Made by a program: the position numbers and the translations under genes. A stretch of DNA of 64,000 nt from Marivita sp046592965. Lineage in GTDB: Bacteria > Pseudomonadota > Alphaproteobacteria > Rhodobacterales > Rhodobacteraceae. The stretch's first letter is position 1; every line of letters begins with the position of its first letter. The DNA lies in contig NZ_JBISBV010000006.1 of the NCBI RefSeq assembly GCF_046592965.1, positions 124,001 through 188,000 of the forward strand. Reading direction: 5' to 3'. Positions 25,049 through 33,927 of this stretch are shown piece after piece. The notes under the pieces were generated by a model. That model was not told the DNA's origin. It ran no database searches and saw nothing but the letters and a program-made list of their open reading frames with translations.

Positions 25049-25732
25049 ATGAAAGAAGGTCCTGACATCGCTCACATCGCCGCGCTGATCGGTGATCCGG
25101 CTCGTGCGAACATGCTGACTGCTTTGATGAGCGGTAAGGCATTGACCGTGAGTGAGCTGGCCGAAGAGGCGGGCGTGACCATCCAGACTGCCAGTTCGCA
25201 TCTGTCGAAACTTGACTACGGCGGCTTGCTGCGCCCCCGCAAACAAGGGCGGCACAAGTACTTTTCGCTGGCCAGTGATGATGTGGCCCATGTTCTGGAA
25301 GGTCTCATGGGTCTCGCCGCCGGATCAGGACATTTGCGCAAGCGCACTGGCCCCAAAGATACCGAGCTGCGCAAAGCGCGTGTCTGCTACAACCATCTCG
25401 CCGGAGATATGGGAACGCAACTGTTCGATAGTCTGATGGCGCAAAGGCACCTTGCTCTGTTTGGTGACGATCTGAGCCTGACCGTGAGCGGCGCAAATTT
25501 TGCGGCAGACTTCCAGATCGACCTCGATGGTTTGCGAAGCAACCGGACACCGCTTTGCCGCGAGTGTCTGGATTGGAGCGAACGCAGGTCACATTTGGCG
25601 GGAAGCCTTGGCCGTGCCTTCCTGAGGCGTTTCGAAGACCTGTCTTGGGCGAAGCGAGACCAGAAGTCCCGCGTAGTAACATTCAGCAAGGTTGGTGCGC
25701 AGGAATTTGAGAAGCTGTTTGCCGTAGCCTGA
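25049..25732 (+). CDS. ArsR-type winged-helix transcriptional regulator with an extra C-terminal domain
   Basis: 227 residues. Residues about 5-90 are a winged helix (ALIGDPARANMLTALMSG, then LTVSELAEEAGVTIQTASSHLSKL as recognition helix). The C-terminal half is longer than in classical ArsR and contains a conserved-looking CRECLDWSERRSHLAG motif. Paired cysteines two residues apart suggest a metal or redox sensor, but this is inference. ATG 25049 fits the domain start; a TTG at 24995 is possible. It faces the NIPSNAP-ABM pair. Confidence 0.85.
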   Translation: MKEGPDIAHIAALIGDPARANMLTALMSGKALTVSELAEEAGVTIQTASSHLSKLDYGGLLRPRKQGRHKYFSLASDDVAHVLEGLMGLAAGSGHLRKRTGPKDTELRKARVCYNHLAGDMGTQLFDSLMAQRHLALFGDDLSLTVSGANFAADFQIDLDGLRSNRTPLCRECLDWSERRSHLAGSLGRAFLRRFEDLSWAKRDQKSRVVTFSKVGAQEFEKLFAVA

Positions 25733-25911
25733 TAGCGATCTGTTCTAAAAACCCTCGTTCTCGGAACGTCCGCGAAAATCGCCGTTTTCCAGTCTCACAA
25801 ACTCCGTAGCCGCGATGCAGGAGCGCGGCAACAACGGCTCGGACCCGCCTTTCCCTGCGCCCGGATGAACTATTCCGTTCTTTGCGCCATCAAGGGTCCG
25901 ATCTCGACCGA

Positions 25912-26718
25912 TCAAGCCTGCTTCTCAGCCAGCTTTGCCGCATCCCAGAACGCATCCATCTCGGCCAGATCGCTTTCAGCCGGAGTCTTCCCCTTCGCCG
26001 CCAGTGCCGCCTCGATGCTCTCGAACCGACGGGTGAATTTTCCGTTCGCCGCGCGCAAGGCCGCTTCGGGGTCAAGACCCATGTGACGGCCCAGATTGAC
26101 CATCACGAACAGCAGATCGCCGAATTCCTCGAACCGGTCCGCCTCTGTTTCGGCCTCGCGCACCTCTTGCGCCTCCTCGACGATCTTCTCCAGAACGTCG
26201 TCGCTTGAGGGCCAGTCGAAGCTGACGCGCGCGGCTCGGTTTTGCAGCTTGATCGCCCGCGTCAGGGCGGGCAGGCCCTGGGCCACCCCGTCCAGCACGC
26301 CGGTTTCCGCCTTGCCAGCGCGCTCGGCGGCTTTGATCTTTTCCCAGTCCTGAACCTGCTGTTCCGCCGATTTGTCGCGGCTTTCATCGCCGAACACATG
26401 CGGATGTCGCGCCACCATCTTGTCGGAGATTGCATTCGCGACGTCGTCGAAGGTGAACAACCCGGCTTCCTCGGCCATCTGCGTGTGATAGACCGATTGC
26501 AGCAGCAGATCGCCCAATTCGCCCTTCAATTCGCCCCATGCCTCACGCTCAATCGCGTCTGCCACCTCGTAGGCTTCCTCGATCGTGTAGGGGGCGATGG
26601 AGGCGAAATCCTGTTCGATGTCCCACGGGCATCCGGCGTCGGGATCACGCAAGCGGCGCATGATCTCCAGCAGCCGGGGCATCCCGCCTTGGGAGTCGTG
26701 GATCAGGTCATCGGACAT
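25912..26718 (-). CDS. mazG: Nucleoside triphosphate pyrophosphohydrolase
   Basis: 268 residues with two MazG domains, as in the E. coli enzyme. The first has RDPDAGCPWDIEQDF and the EEAYEVADAIE metal motif, then GELGDLLLQSVYH; the second is around 165-240 (EEAQEVREAE, EEFGDLLFVMVNLGRHMGLDPE). It hydrolyses (d)NTPs to monophosphates and is thought to clear damaged nucleotides. It diverges from the M20 gene at 26782. The preceding 180 bases (25733-25911) have nothing I can identify. Confidence 0.95.
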   Translation of the reverse strand: MSDDLIHDSQGGMPRLLEIMRRLRDPDAGCPWDIEQDFASIAPYTIEEAYEVADAIEREAWGELKGELGDLLLQSVYHTQMAEEAGLFTFDDVANAISDKMVARHPHVFGDESRDKSAEQQVQDWEKIKAAERAGKAETGVLDGVAQGLPALTRAIKLQNRAARVSFDWPSSDDVLEKIVEEAQEVREAETEADRFEEFGDLLFVMVNLGRHMGLDPEAALRAANGKFTRRFESIEAALAAKGKTPAESDLAEMDAFWDAAKLAEKQA

Positions 26719-26781
26719 TGCAGGCCTCTGTGCTTAGGGATTAGATGCAGGGATGCGGCATCAGGCCGAGGGAGTCCAGTC

Positions 26782-27942
26782 ATGGCCATCATCAACCGGA
26801 TCGGTAATTTTGCAGACGACATGACCGGCTGGCGGCGGCATTTGCACATGCATCCCGAGTTGAGCCTTGATTGCCATCAGACTGCGGCGTTCGTTGTTGA
26901 GAAACTGCGCAGCTTCGGGGTGGATGAGATTCACGAAGGGATTGCAGAGTCCGGCGTCGTTGCGCTGATCCGGGGTCAGGGCGACGGGCCGGTGACGGGC
27001 CTGCGCGCCGATATGGATGCGCTGCCGATCCTTGAGGAAACCGGTGTCGATTATGCGTCGACCGTTTCCGGCAAGATGCACGCCTGCGGCCATGACGGCC
27101 ACACCACGATGCTCTTGGGCGCGGCGCGTTACCTTGCCGAGACTCTCAAGTTCAAAGGCACCGTGGCGCTGATCTTTCAGCCAGCCGAGGAAACCGTGGG
27201 CGGCGGGCGCATGATGGTCGAGGAAGGCATCATGGAGCGGTTCGGCATCGAGGAAGTGTATGCGCTGCACACCGATCCGTTCTCGGAAGAGGGCACGTTC
27301 AGCACGTGTTCGGGTCCGATGATGGCGGCGGTGGATGATTTTGAGATCACGATCAAGGGCAAGGGCGGTCATGCCGCCTTTCCGCATCAAACGCTCGATC
27401 CGGTGCCGTGCGGACTGGCCATCGGGCAGGCGCTGCAAACCATTGCCTCGCGCAACGCCGATCCGCGTTTGCCGCTGGTGGTGTCGCTGACCATCGTGCA
27501 GGGCGGCAGCGCAACGAACGTCATTCCCGAAACCATGCGCCTCGCGGGCACGGTGCGCAGCTTCGATGCCGATCTGCGCGACATGGTCGAAGCCCGCTTC
27601 CATGAGATCGTCGCCGGGCAAGCGGCCAGCTACGGCGTCGAGGCGACGCTCGATTACATGCGCAACTATCCCGCCACGGTGAACCACGCAGACCAGACGG
27701 CGTTCGCGGCCCAGGTGGCCGAAGGCATCGTCGGAGAGGCACGTGTGGACGCCAATCGCAGCCCGGAGATGGGGGCCGAGGACTTTTCCTACATGCTTGA
27801 GGCGCGGCCCGGCAGTTACCTGATGCTGGGGCAGGGGATCGGGCCGTCCTGTCACCATCCGGCCTTCAACTTCAACGACGAGGTGGCCCCCATCGGCGCG
27901 TCCTTCTTTGCGCGCCTCATCGAAACACGGCACGGGACATAG
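26782..27942 (+). CDS. M20D-family amidohydrolase
   Basis: 386 residues, with HLHMHPELS near the start, the metal-binding MHACGHDGH, the catalytic QPAEETVGGGRMM and an inserted lid domain (about 185-290). Family members hydrolyse N-acyl amino acids, hippurate or amino acid conjugates of auxin; the true substrate is unknown. It ends three bases before the agmatinase-like gene, so they are probably co-transcribed and may act on the same nitrogen source. ATG 26782 is the conserved start. Confidence 0.9.
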   Translation: MAIINRIGNFADDMTGWRRHLHMHPELSLDCHQTAAFVVEKLRSFGVDEIHEGIAESGVVALIRGQGDGPVTGLRADMDALPILEETGVDYASTVSGKMHACGHDGHTTMLLGAARYLAETLKFKGTVALIFQPAEETVGGGRMMVEEGIMERFGIEEVYALHTDPFSEEGTFSTCSGPMMAAVDDFEITIKGKGGHAAFPHQTLDPVPCGLAIGQALQTIASRNADPRLPLVVSLTIVQGGSATNVIPETMRLAGTVRSFDADLRDMVEARFHEIVAGQAASYGVEATLDYMRNYPATVNHADQTAFAAQVAEGIVGEARVDANRSPEMGAEDFSYMLEARPGSYLMLGQGIGPSCHHPAFNFNDEVAPIGASFFARLIETRHGT

Positions 27943-27945
27943 AAT

Positions 27946-28908
27946 ATGGGACTGGAAGACGCCAAGACACAGATTGACCACGCTTTCACGCGCGACGACC
28001 TCAAGGGTGGCAGTTTCGAAAACGCCTTTGCCGGCGCGACGTCGTTCCTGCGGCGAAAATACACCAAGGATTTGTCCGGCGTCGATGTGGCGATCACCGG
28101 CGTCCCGTTCGATCAGGCCGTCACCAACCGCACCGGCACGCGGTTCGGCCCGCGTGCCATCCGCGAGGCGTCGAGCCTGCAACCCTATGACATGCCCTAT
28201 GGCTGGGGCTACAATGTGCTCGAAGAATTCGCGATTGCCGATTACGGCGATCTGGCCTTCGATTACGCGAAAACATATGAATTCCCCGAAACACTCAAAA
28301 ACCACATCGCCGACATCCTCGCCACCGACACCGCCACCGTGACGCTAGGGGGCGATCACTCCATAACCCTGCCGATCCTCGAAGCCTATGCCGAGAAATA
28401 CGGCCCCCTGTCGCTTTTGCAGTTCGACGCCCATTCCGACACATGGGCGGATGACGACATGGACCGCATCGATCACGGCACGTTCCTCTACAAGGCGGTC
28501 AAGCTGGGTCTGGTGGACCCGGCCCGCTCGGTTCAGGTGGGCATCCGCACCGACAATCCCGACACGCTGGGCTTCAACATCATCGACGCCCGCGAGATGC
28601 ACCGGATCGGGCCAGAGGCGGTCGCCGGAAAAATCTGCGAAATCCTGAAGGATTACCCGACCTACCTCACCTTCGACATCGACTGCCTCGATCCGGCCTT
28701 CGCGCCCGGCACCGGAACGCCGGTTTGGGGCGGCCCGTCAAGTGCCGACATGGCCGCTATCCTGCGGAATATCGCCGGCATAGAGTTGATGGGTGGTGAT
28801 GTGGTTGAGGTCAGCCCTCCATACGATACAACGGGCGCAACCGCGATTGCGGGGGCGCATGTGGCCACCGAAATTCTCAGCCTCTGGGGCTGGACCCGCC
28901 GCGGCTGA
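27946..28908 (+). CDS. speB: Agmatinase/ureohydrolase family enzyme
   Basis: 320 residues of the arginase fold, with all manganese motifs present: GGDHSITLPI, DAHSDTWADDD and DIDCLDPAFAPGTGTPV. The N-terminal GVPFDQAVTNRTGTRFGPRAIREAS region is typical of agmatinase-type enzymes. It would split agmatine, or guanidino acids in related members, into putrescine and urea. It shares a unit with the amidohydrolase. The gene symbol is by family similarity; a guanidinobutyrase is also possible. Confidence 0.85.
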   Translation: MGLEDAKTQIDHAFTRDDLKGGSFENAFAGATSFLRRKYTKDLSGVDVAITGVPFDQAVTNRTGTRFGPRAIREASSLQPYDMPYGWGYNVLEEFAIADYGDLAFDYAKTYEFPETLKNHIADILATDTATVTLGGDHSITLPILEAYAEKYGPLSLLQFDAHSDTWADDDMDRIDHGTFLYKAVKLGLVDPARSVQVGIRTDNPDTLGFNIIDAREMHRIGPEAVAGKICEILKDYPTYLTFDIDCLDPAFAPGTGTPVWGGPSSADMAAILRNIAGIELMGGDVVEVSPPYDTTGATAIAGAHVATEILSLWGWTRRG

Positions 28909-28966
28909 ATGTCTTAGGCGTGACGATCGGGGCGGGTGCTCTGACTGAGGCGAGGAAAGAGGCGTC

Positions 28967-29380
28967 GTGAAGATGATTTTCTGGGCAATTATTCTGATTG
29001 TTGTCGCAGGTCTTGCTTGGATCAGGCTGGCACCTTCGGATCCTGCGGTCTGGCATGTCGATCCCAAGGTCACCTCCGATCAGGATCTTGCCGGGGGTGT
29101 GCGGCGCCGCATCCCCGCCACTGACACCACCTTTCAGGAGCTTGATCGCATCATCCTCGCCACGCCGCGCACCGAAGTGCTGGCCGGCAGCGTTGACGAC
29201 GGCATGGTCACTTACGTCACCCGCTCGCAATGGATGGGATTTCCCGATTACACCACGGTGATGAAAGACGAAGACGTGCTCAAGCTTTATGCACGCCTGC
29301 GATTCGGCCAGTCCGACATGGGTGTGAACAGGGAACGCGTCGATGGCTGGCTTCAGATGTTGCGCGCGCAGCAGGGATAG
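28967..29380 (+). CDS. DUF1499 membrane-anchored protein
   Basis: 137 residues with a single N-terminal hydrophobic segment (about 4-20), then a compact domain with the DUF1499 pattern (TFQELDRIILATPRTEVLAG and FPDYTTVMKDEDVLKLYARLRFGQSDMG). The domain would face the periplasm. Function is unknown. GTG 28967 and ATG 28973 are both possible starts; an AGAGG ends at 28962. Confidence 0.8.
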   Translation: MKMIFWAIILIVVAGLAWIRLAPSDPAVWHVDPKVTSDQDLAGGVRRRIPATDTTFQELDRIILATPRTEVLAGSVDDGMVTYVTRSQWMGFPDYTTVMKDEDVLKLYARLRFGQSDMGVNRERVDGWLQMLRAQQG

Positions 29381-29417
29381 GTCTTGACCACGCAGCGCCG
29401 ATGACCGACAGAACCGC

Positions 29418-30464
29418 ATGATCCCAGAAGACCGCCTCCGCCAAATCACCGCACGTTTCGAATACCTTGAAGCCCAGATGGCCGAAGGGTCCGGCGATAT
29501 TGCGGCTTTGGGCAAGGAGTATTCCGACCTCAAGCCGGTCGTGGAACAGATCGCCGAATGGCACCGCGTTCGCGACGGGCTGGCCGAAGCAGAGGCAATG
29601 CTCTCCGATCCGGAAATGCGCGAATTGGCGCAAGAGGAACTGCCGGTGCTCAAGGCGCGCCTGCCGAAGGTGGAACGCGCGCTGCAACTGGCCCTTCTCC
29701 CCCGAGACAAGGCCGACGCGCGCCCCGCCATGCTTGAAATCCGCCCCGGCACCGGCGGTGAAGAGGCCGCGCTCTTCGCCGGAGACCTGCTGCGCATGTA
29801 TCAACGCTACTCCGAGGCGCGCGGCTGGCAGTTCGAGATCATCGAAGAGCAGGCGACCGAGATCGGCGGCATCAAGGAAGTCGTGGCCCATATCAAGGGC
29901 GAAAACGTCTTTGCGCGGCTGAAGTTTGAATCCGGCGTCCACCGCGTCCAGCGGGTGCCGGAAACCGAATCGGGTGGGCGCATCCACACCTCCGCCGCCA
30001 CCGTCGCCGTCTTGCCCGAGGCCGAGGACGTGGACATCCAGATCAACGCGAATGATCTGCGCATCGACACCATGCGCAGCTCCGGCGCGGGCGGTCAGCA
30101 CGTCAACACCACCGATTCGGCCGTGCGCATCACCCACATCCCCAGCGGTATCGTCGTCACCAGCTCCGAGAAATCCCAACACCGCAACCGCGAGATCGCC
30201 ATGCAGGTGCTGCGCACCCGGCTGTTCGATCTCGAGCGGCAAAAGGTCGATGACGAACGCTCCGCCAGCCGCAAAAGCCAGGTCGGCTCGGGCGATCGCT
30301 CCGAGCGTATCCGCACCTACAACTTTCCCCAGGGACGGCTGACCGACCATCGCATCGGCCTCACGCTCTACAAACTCGATGCAGTCATGGCAGGCGATCT
30401 GGACGAGATCATCGACGCGCTGACCGCGGACGCACAGGCGACGATGCTGGCCGAAATGGCATGA
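29418..30464 (+). CDS. prfA: Peptide chain release factor 1
   Basis: 348 residues. The GGQ motif that triggers hydrolysis is in SSGAGGQHVNTTDSA, and the stop-codon reading tripeptide is P-E-T in RVPETESGGR, of the PxT type used by RF1 for UAA and UAG. The next gene starts on its stop codon (ATGA) and encodes the methyltransferase that modifies the GGQ glutamine, the usual partnership. Confidence 0.97.
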   Translation: MIPEDRLRQITARFEYLEAQMAEGSGDIAALGKEYSDLKPVVEQIAEWHRVRDGLAEAEAMLSDPEMRELAQEELPVLKARLPKVERALQLALLPRDKADARPAMLEIRPGTGGEEAALFAGDLLRMYQRYSEARGWQFEIIEEQATEIGGIKEVVAHIKGENVFARLKFESGVHRVQRVPETESGGRIHTSAATVAVLPEAEDVDIQINANDLRIDTMRSSGAGGQHVNTTDSAVRITHIPSGIVVTSSEKSQHRNREIAMQVLRTRLFDLERQKVDDERSASRKSQVGSGDRSERIRTYNFPQGRLTDHRIGLTLYKLDAVMAGDLDEIIDALTADAQATMLAEMA

Positions 30465-31279
30465 GCCACGATCCGGACGCGACGCTTCGCGACATGCGGC
30501 GCAAGCTGGAGTTGGCCGGATCACCCAGTCCGGCCCGCGACGCCAGCGCGCTGATGGATGTGGTGCAGGGCGACGCACCCCCCTGGACGCCGCTTGACGA
30601 CACCCAGATCGCGCGACTGAACCAACTGGTGCAACGCCGGGTGCAGCGCGAACCGATCAGCCACATCACCGGCAAACGCGCGTTCTGGATGCACGAATTT
30701 GCCGTCACAGCGGATGTGCTCGATCCACGCCCCGACACCGAAACCCTGATCGAAACCGCTCTGACCGGGCCGTTTACATCAGTTCTCGACCTTGGCACCG
30801 GGTCCGGTTGCATCGTGCTGTCGCTGCTGCACGAACGACCGCAAGCGAGGGGACTCGGCACCGATCTGTCGGACGCCGCCCTCACGGTCGCGCGCAAGAA
30901 CGCCGGCATCGTCGGAGTGACAGAGCGCGTCTCGTGGCAGCGCTCGGACTGGTTCTCGGATGTCACCGGCATCTTTGACCTGATCGTGTCGAACCCACCC
31001 TATATCGCGCTCGATGAAATGTCTTCGCTGGCGCCCGAGTTGTCGCACGAGCCGCAAATGGCGCTCACCGACGGGGCCGATGGCCTATCCGCCTATCGTA
31101 CGATCGCGCGCGACGCGCCCCGTTTCCTCGCCCCGAATGGCCGCCTCCTGGTCGAGATCGGACCATCCCAGGCCGCCGCAGTGTCGGGGCTTTTTGAACG
31201 GAACGGCCTGCAAGAAATCGCCATCCATCGCGACCTTGATGGCCGGGATCGGGTCGTTTCCGGCATAAAATCGCCATGA
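30461..31279 (+). CDS. prmC: Release factor glutamine methyltransferase
   Basis: 272 residues with an N-terminal helical bundle, the SAM-binding LDLGTGSGCIVLSLL segment (about 108-122) and the NPPYIALDE motif that holds the target glutamine. It methylates the GGQ glutamine of RF1 and RF2. Its start overlaps the prfA stop by four bases. Confidence 0.95.
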   Translation: MSHDPDATLRDMRRKLELAGSPSPARDASALMDVVQGDAPPWTPLDDTQIARLNQLVQRRVQREPISHITGKRAFWMHEFAVTADVLDPRPDTETLIETALTGPFTSVLDLGTGSGCIVLSLLHERPQARGLGTDLSDAALTVARKNAGIVGVTERVSWQRSDWFSDVTGIFDLIVSNPPYIALDEMSSLAPELSHEPQMALTDGADGLSAYRTIARDAPRFLAPNGRLLVEIGPSQAAAVSGLFERNGLQEIAIHRDLDGRDRVVSGIKSP

Positions 31280-31291
31280 ACGCGTTGATTT

Positions 31292-31322
31292 TTGATGAGT
31301 TGACTCGTTTTTTGCCTATAAT
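31292..31322 (+). promoter_or_regulatory. Candidate promoter of the DUF4167 gene
   Basis: A perfect TATAAT (31317-31322) preceded by TTGATG (31292-31297) at 19 bases; TTGACT (31300-31305) is nearer but only 11 bases away. The leader to ATG 31497 would be about 165 bases. It contains no other recognisable element. Confidence 0.4.
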
Positions 31323-31496
31323 ACCCTTGTGCCAACGTCCCGGACATGGTTACTCAGGGTATCGCGTCGGTTGAGGCTGGTCTGACCCCTCTCACGCGAT
31401 GTAAGCCAAAATATGGATGCTATTGCAAACACCCAACGCGCACAAAGCGCACAATGCAATCGCAAAAACAGCTGAAAGAAGGCTGAAAAGTCAAAT

Positions 31497-32048
31497 ATGC
31501 GCTCTTCCAACAAACGTCCGCGGAACAAGTCGAACCGCAACCGCTCCAATACCGTCGGCAATGTCGTCAACCGGGTGTTCGACAGCTCCGGTCCCGAGGG
31601 CAAGGTGCGCGGCACGCCGCAGCAGATCATTGACAAATACAACCAGTTGGCGCGCGATGCACAGCTGAGCAATGACCGTGTGAACGCCGAGAACTTCCAG
31701 CAACACGCAGAGCATTACATGCGGATGCTCTCGGAGGCGCAGCGCGAGCAAGACGCACGCCGCGAACAGCAGGAACGCGAAAACCGCGAACGCCAGGCGC
31801 AGCGTGACGCCGAACGCGCCGCACAGACCCAGCAGCAGACCGACGATCCCTCCGGCGCGCCGCAGCCCGAGATCGTCGATGCCGATCAGCCCTCTGACAG
31901 CGGATTGGTCGATACGCCGGAAGCCAAGGCCGACGACAAGCCAAAGAAGCCGCGTGCACCGCGCAAGCCGCGCAAGAAGCCCGAACCCAAGGCCGACTCC
32001 AAATCCGGGGCAGACAACGAAACCTCCACACCCGACGCGGCGGAATAA
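31497..32048 (+). CDS. DUF4167 protein, basic and largely disordered
   Basis: 183 residues. The first 75 make up the DUF4167 domain, starting with an Arg/Asn/Ser-rich stretch (RSSNKRPRNKSNRNRSN), then VFDSSGPEGKVRGTP and a helix with NAENFQQHAEHYMRML. A long charged helix (about 80-115) and a Lys/Pro/Ala tail follow. The family is widespread in alphaproteobacteria and unstudied as far as I know. The basic N-terminus suggests nucleic acid binding, which is inference. It ends 26 bases from the convergent rsmA. Confidence 0.85.
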   Translation: MRSSNKRPRNKSNRNRSNTVGNVVNRVFDSSGPEGKVRGTPQQIIDKYNQLARDAQLSNDRVNAENFQQHAEHYMRMLSEAQREQDARREQQERENRERQAQRDAERAAQTQQQTDDPSGAPQPEIVDADQPSDSGLVDTPEAKADDKPKKPRAPRKPRKKPEPKADSKSGADNETSTPDAAE

Positions 32049-32053
32049 CGTTC

Positions 32054-32070
32054 AGCGGCGGTGTGCCGCT
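32054..32070. terminator. Short hairpin between convergent genes
   Basis: AGCGGC (32054-32059) pairs with GCCGCT (32065-32070) between the stops of the DUF4167 gene and rsmA. No T-run is present, so its role as terminator is uncertain. Confidence 0.35.
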
Positions 32071-32074
32071 TGGA

Positions 32075-32911
32075 TCACGCCAGCCGCCGGGCGAGGGCGC
32101 AAAACCCTTCCACCGACACCTGCTCCGCCCGCTCTGTGGGCGCGATCCCGACCGCAACGAGGTGGTCCTCGATCTGAGGTGACAGGCTTTTCAACGACGC
32201 GCGCAACATCTTGCGGCGCTGGTTGAATCCGGCTGCAACCACCCGTTCCAACGTTTTGGCGTCCGCATCAAATCGCGGTTCGGGCAGGGCGCGCAGATGC
32301 ACGACAGCCGAACTCACCTTGGGCGGCGGCGTGAACGCTTCGGGGGGCAGATGCATCGCGATCTGAACGTCGCATCGCCACTGCGCCAATATGGCCAGCC
32401 GGCCATAGGCCTTTGATCCGGGCTGCGCGACGATCCGTTCAGCCACTTCCTTCTGAAACATCAACGTCAGACTGTCCCACACCGGCGGCCAGCTTGGCGG
32501 CGTCAACCACCGCACCAACAGCTCGGTGCCCACATTGTAGGGCAGGTTGGCGCAGATCGCGATCGGCGGCGTGAGCCGCTCCAGCGCATTGATCGCCAAA
32601 GCATCGCCCTCGATCACCTCAAGGCGGCCGGGATAGGCCGCGGCAATCTCTGCCAGCGCCGGCAGACATCGCGGATCCTTCTCGACCGCCAGCACCCGGC
32701 GTGCGCCTTCCGACAGCAACCCGCGCGTCAAGCCACCGGGGCCAGGGCCAACCTCCAGAACATCGGTGCCGCGCAGATCGCCCGCTTGCCGCGCGATCTT
32801 GGCCGTCAGGTTCAGATCCAGCAGAAAGTTCTGCCCAAGCGCCTTGCGCGCACTCAGCCCGTGGCTCGCAATCACCTCTCGCAACGGCGGAAGATCATCA
32901 ATCGCGCTCAT
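32075..32911 (-). CDS. rsmA: 16S rRNA dimethyladenosine transferase
   Basis: 278 residues. It has KALGQNFLLD, the SAM motif LEVGPGPGGLTRGLL and the catalytic ANLPYNV. It dimethylates the two adenines in the 3' loop of 16S rRNA (also known as ksgA). ATG 32911 overlaps the pdxA stop as ATGA. The frame upstream of this ATG is inside an interspersed repeat and is not part of the protein. It is the last gene of the leftward lptF-to-rsmA chain. Confidence 0.96.
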   Translation of the reverse strand: MSAIDDLPPLREVIASHGLSARKALGQNFLLDLNLTAKIARQAGDLRGTDVLEVGPGPGGLTRGLLSEGARRVLAVEKDPRCLPALAEIAAAYPGRLEVIEGDALAINALERLTPPIAICANLPYNVGTELLVRWLTPPSWPPVWDSLTLMFQKEVAERIVAQPGSKAYGRLAILAQWRCDVQIAMHLPPEAFTPPPKVSSAVVHLRALPEPRFDADAKTLERVVAAGFNQRRKMLRASLKSLSPQIEDHLVAVGIAPTERAEQVSVEGFCALARRLA

Positions 32912-33927
32912 GTCTTCTTCTTGCCCGAAATATCCCGGGGGTGTGGGGGCTGGCCCCCACTCTGGTGCGGCCGCGACAGCGCCCACGCCATCCGCAATGC
33001 CTCAACCGTGGAGGTCGGGTTTGCCTTGCCGGTGCCGGCGATATCGAACGCCGTGCCGTGATCGGGCGACGTGCGCACGATCGGCAAACCCAGCGTCACA
33101 TTCACGCCGCGGTCGAAATCGAGGGTCTTGATCGGGATCAGCGCCTGATCGTGATACATGCAGATCGCCGCATCATAGGTGGCGCGCGCGGCGGCGTGAA
33201 ACATCGTATCCGCCGACAGCGGTCCGGCAATGTCCATCCCCTCGGCGCGCAAGGCCTCCAGAACCGGAGTGATCACATCGATCTCTTCGCGCCCCATGCG
33301 CCCGCCTTCGCCCGCATGCGGGTTCAACCCGGCCACGGCAAGACGCGGCGCTGCGATCCCGAATTGCGATCGCAGCGCCAGATGGGTGATGCGAATGCGG
33401 GTTTCGATCAGCTCCGGCGTCAGCGCGTGTTTGACCTCGGCCAACGGAATGTGGATCGTGACCGGCACCACCCGCAGTGCCGGACTGGCCAGCATCATCA
33501 CCACGTCCGGCGTCTCGCACAGATGCGCCAGAAACTCGGTGTGACCGGGAAAGCCGAACGCCGCACCTTCCTGCAACGCCTGCTTGTGAATGGGCAGGGT
33601 GCAGATGCCGCCGGCCTTGCCGCTCGACGCCAATGCCACCGCCCGTTCGATCACCGCGACCACGCCCTTGGCCTGCGCAGCGTGCGGTGCGCCCGGAATG
33701 CGCGGCCCCTCGAAGCGATGCACCAGCACCGGCAGCGCTGCGCGGTCGGTGTCCACCTCGTCGGGCGCCGCAATCTCGACCCATTGCGCACCGTCGGGCA
33801 AATGCGCGGGGTCTCCGATCAGGAAAAACGGCACCTCGCCGCGCAGGGATTGCCACGCGGCCACCGCGAGCTCGGGGCCGATACCGGCTGGCTCACCGAC
33901 CGTCAGGGCAATCGGCGCGGGCGTCAT
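32908..33927 (-). CDS. pdxA: 4-hydroxythreonine-4-phosphate dehydrogenase
   Basis: 339 residues. It opens MTPAPIALTVGEPAGIGPE and shows the metal histidines in FPGHTEFLA, GLNPHAGEGG and MYHDQALIPIK. It makes the precursor of pyridoxal phosphate with PdxJ. The final residues, HQSGGQPPHPRDISGKKKT, are not part of the fold and are encoded by an interspersed repeat. ATGA overlaps couple it to surA before and rsmA after, the order surA-pdxA-rsmA being common in proteobacteria. Confidence 0.95.
   Translation of the reverse strand: MTPAPIALTVGEPAGIGPELAVAAWQSLRGEVPFFLIGDPAHLPDGAQWVEIAAPDEVDTDRAALPVLVHRFEGPRIPGAPHAAQAKGVVAVIERAVALASSGKAGGICTLPIHKQALQEGAAFGFPGHTEFLAHLCETPDVVMMLASPALRVVPVTIHIPLAEVKHALTPELIETRIRITHLALRSQFGIAAPRLAVAGLNPHAGEGGRMGREEIDVITPVLEALRAEGMDIAGPLSADTMFHAAARATYDAAICMYHDQALIPIKTLDFDRGVNVTLGLPIVRTSPDHGTAFDIAGTGKANPTSTVEALRMAWALSRPHQSGGQPPHPRDISGKKKT
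32914..32960 (-). repeat. Interspersed hairpin repeat, copy 1 (inside the 3' end of pdxA)
   Basis: On the minus strand GTGGGGGC (32960-32953) pairs with GCCCCCAC (32950-32943), then CCCGGGATATTTCGGGC and AAGAAGAAG follow. The GGGATATTTC...GCAAGAAGAA core recurs at 45596-45643, 58148-58195, 60273-60334 and 60463-60502. Here it encodes the last codons of pdxA. Confidence 0.75.

Noticed and set aside
26761..28305. 514-codon minus-strand open frame
   Set aside because: Antisense shadow of the amidohydrolase and agmatinase genes.
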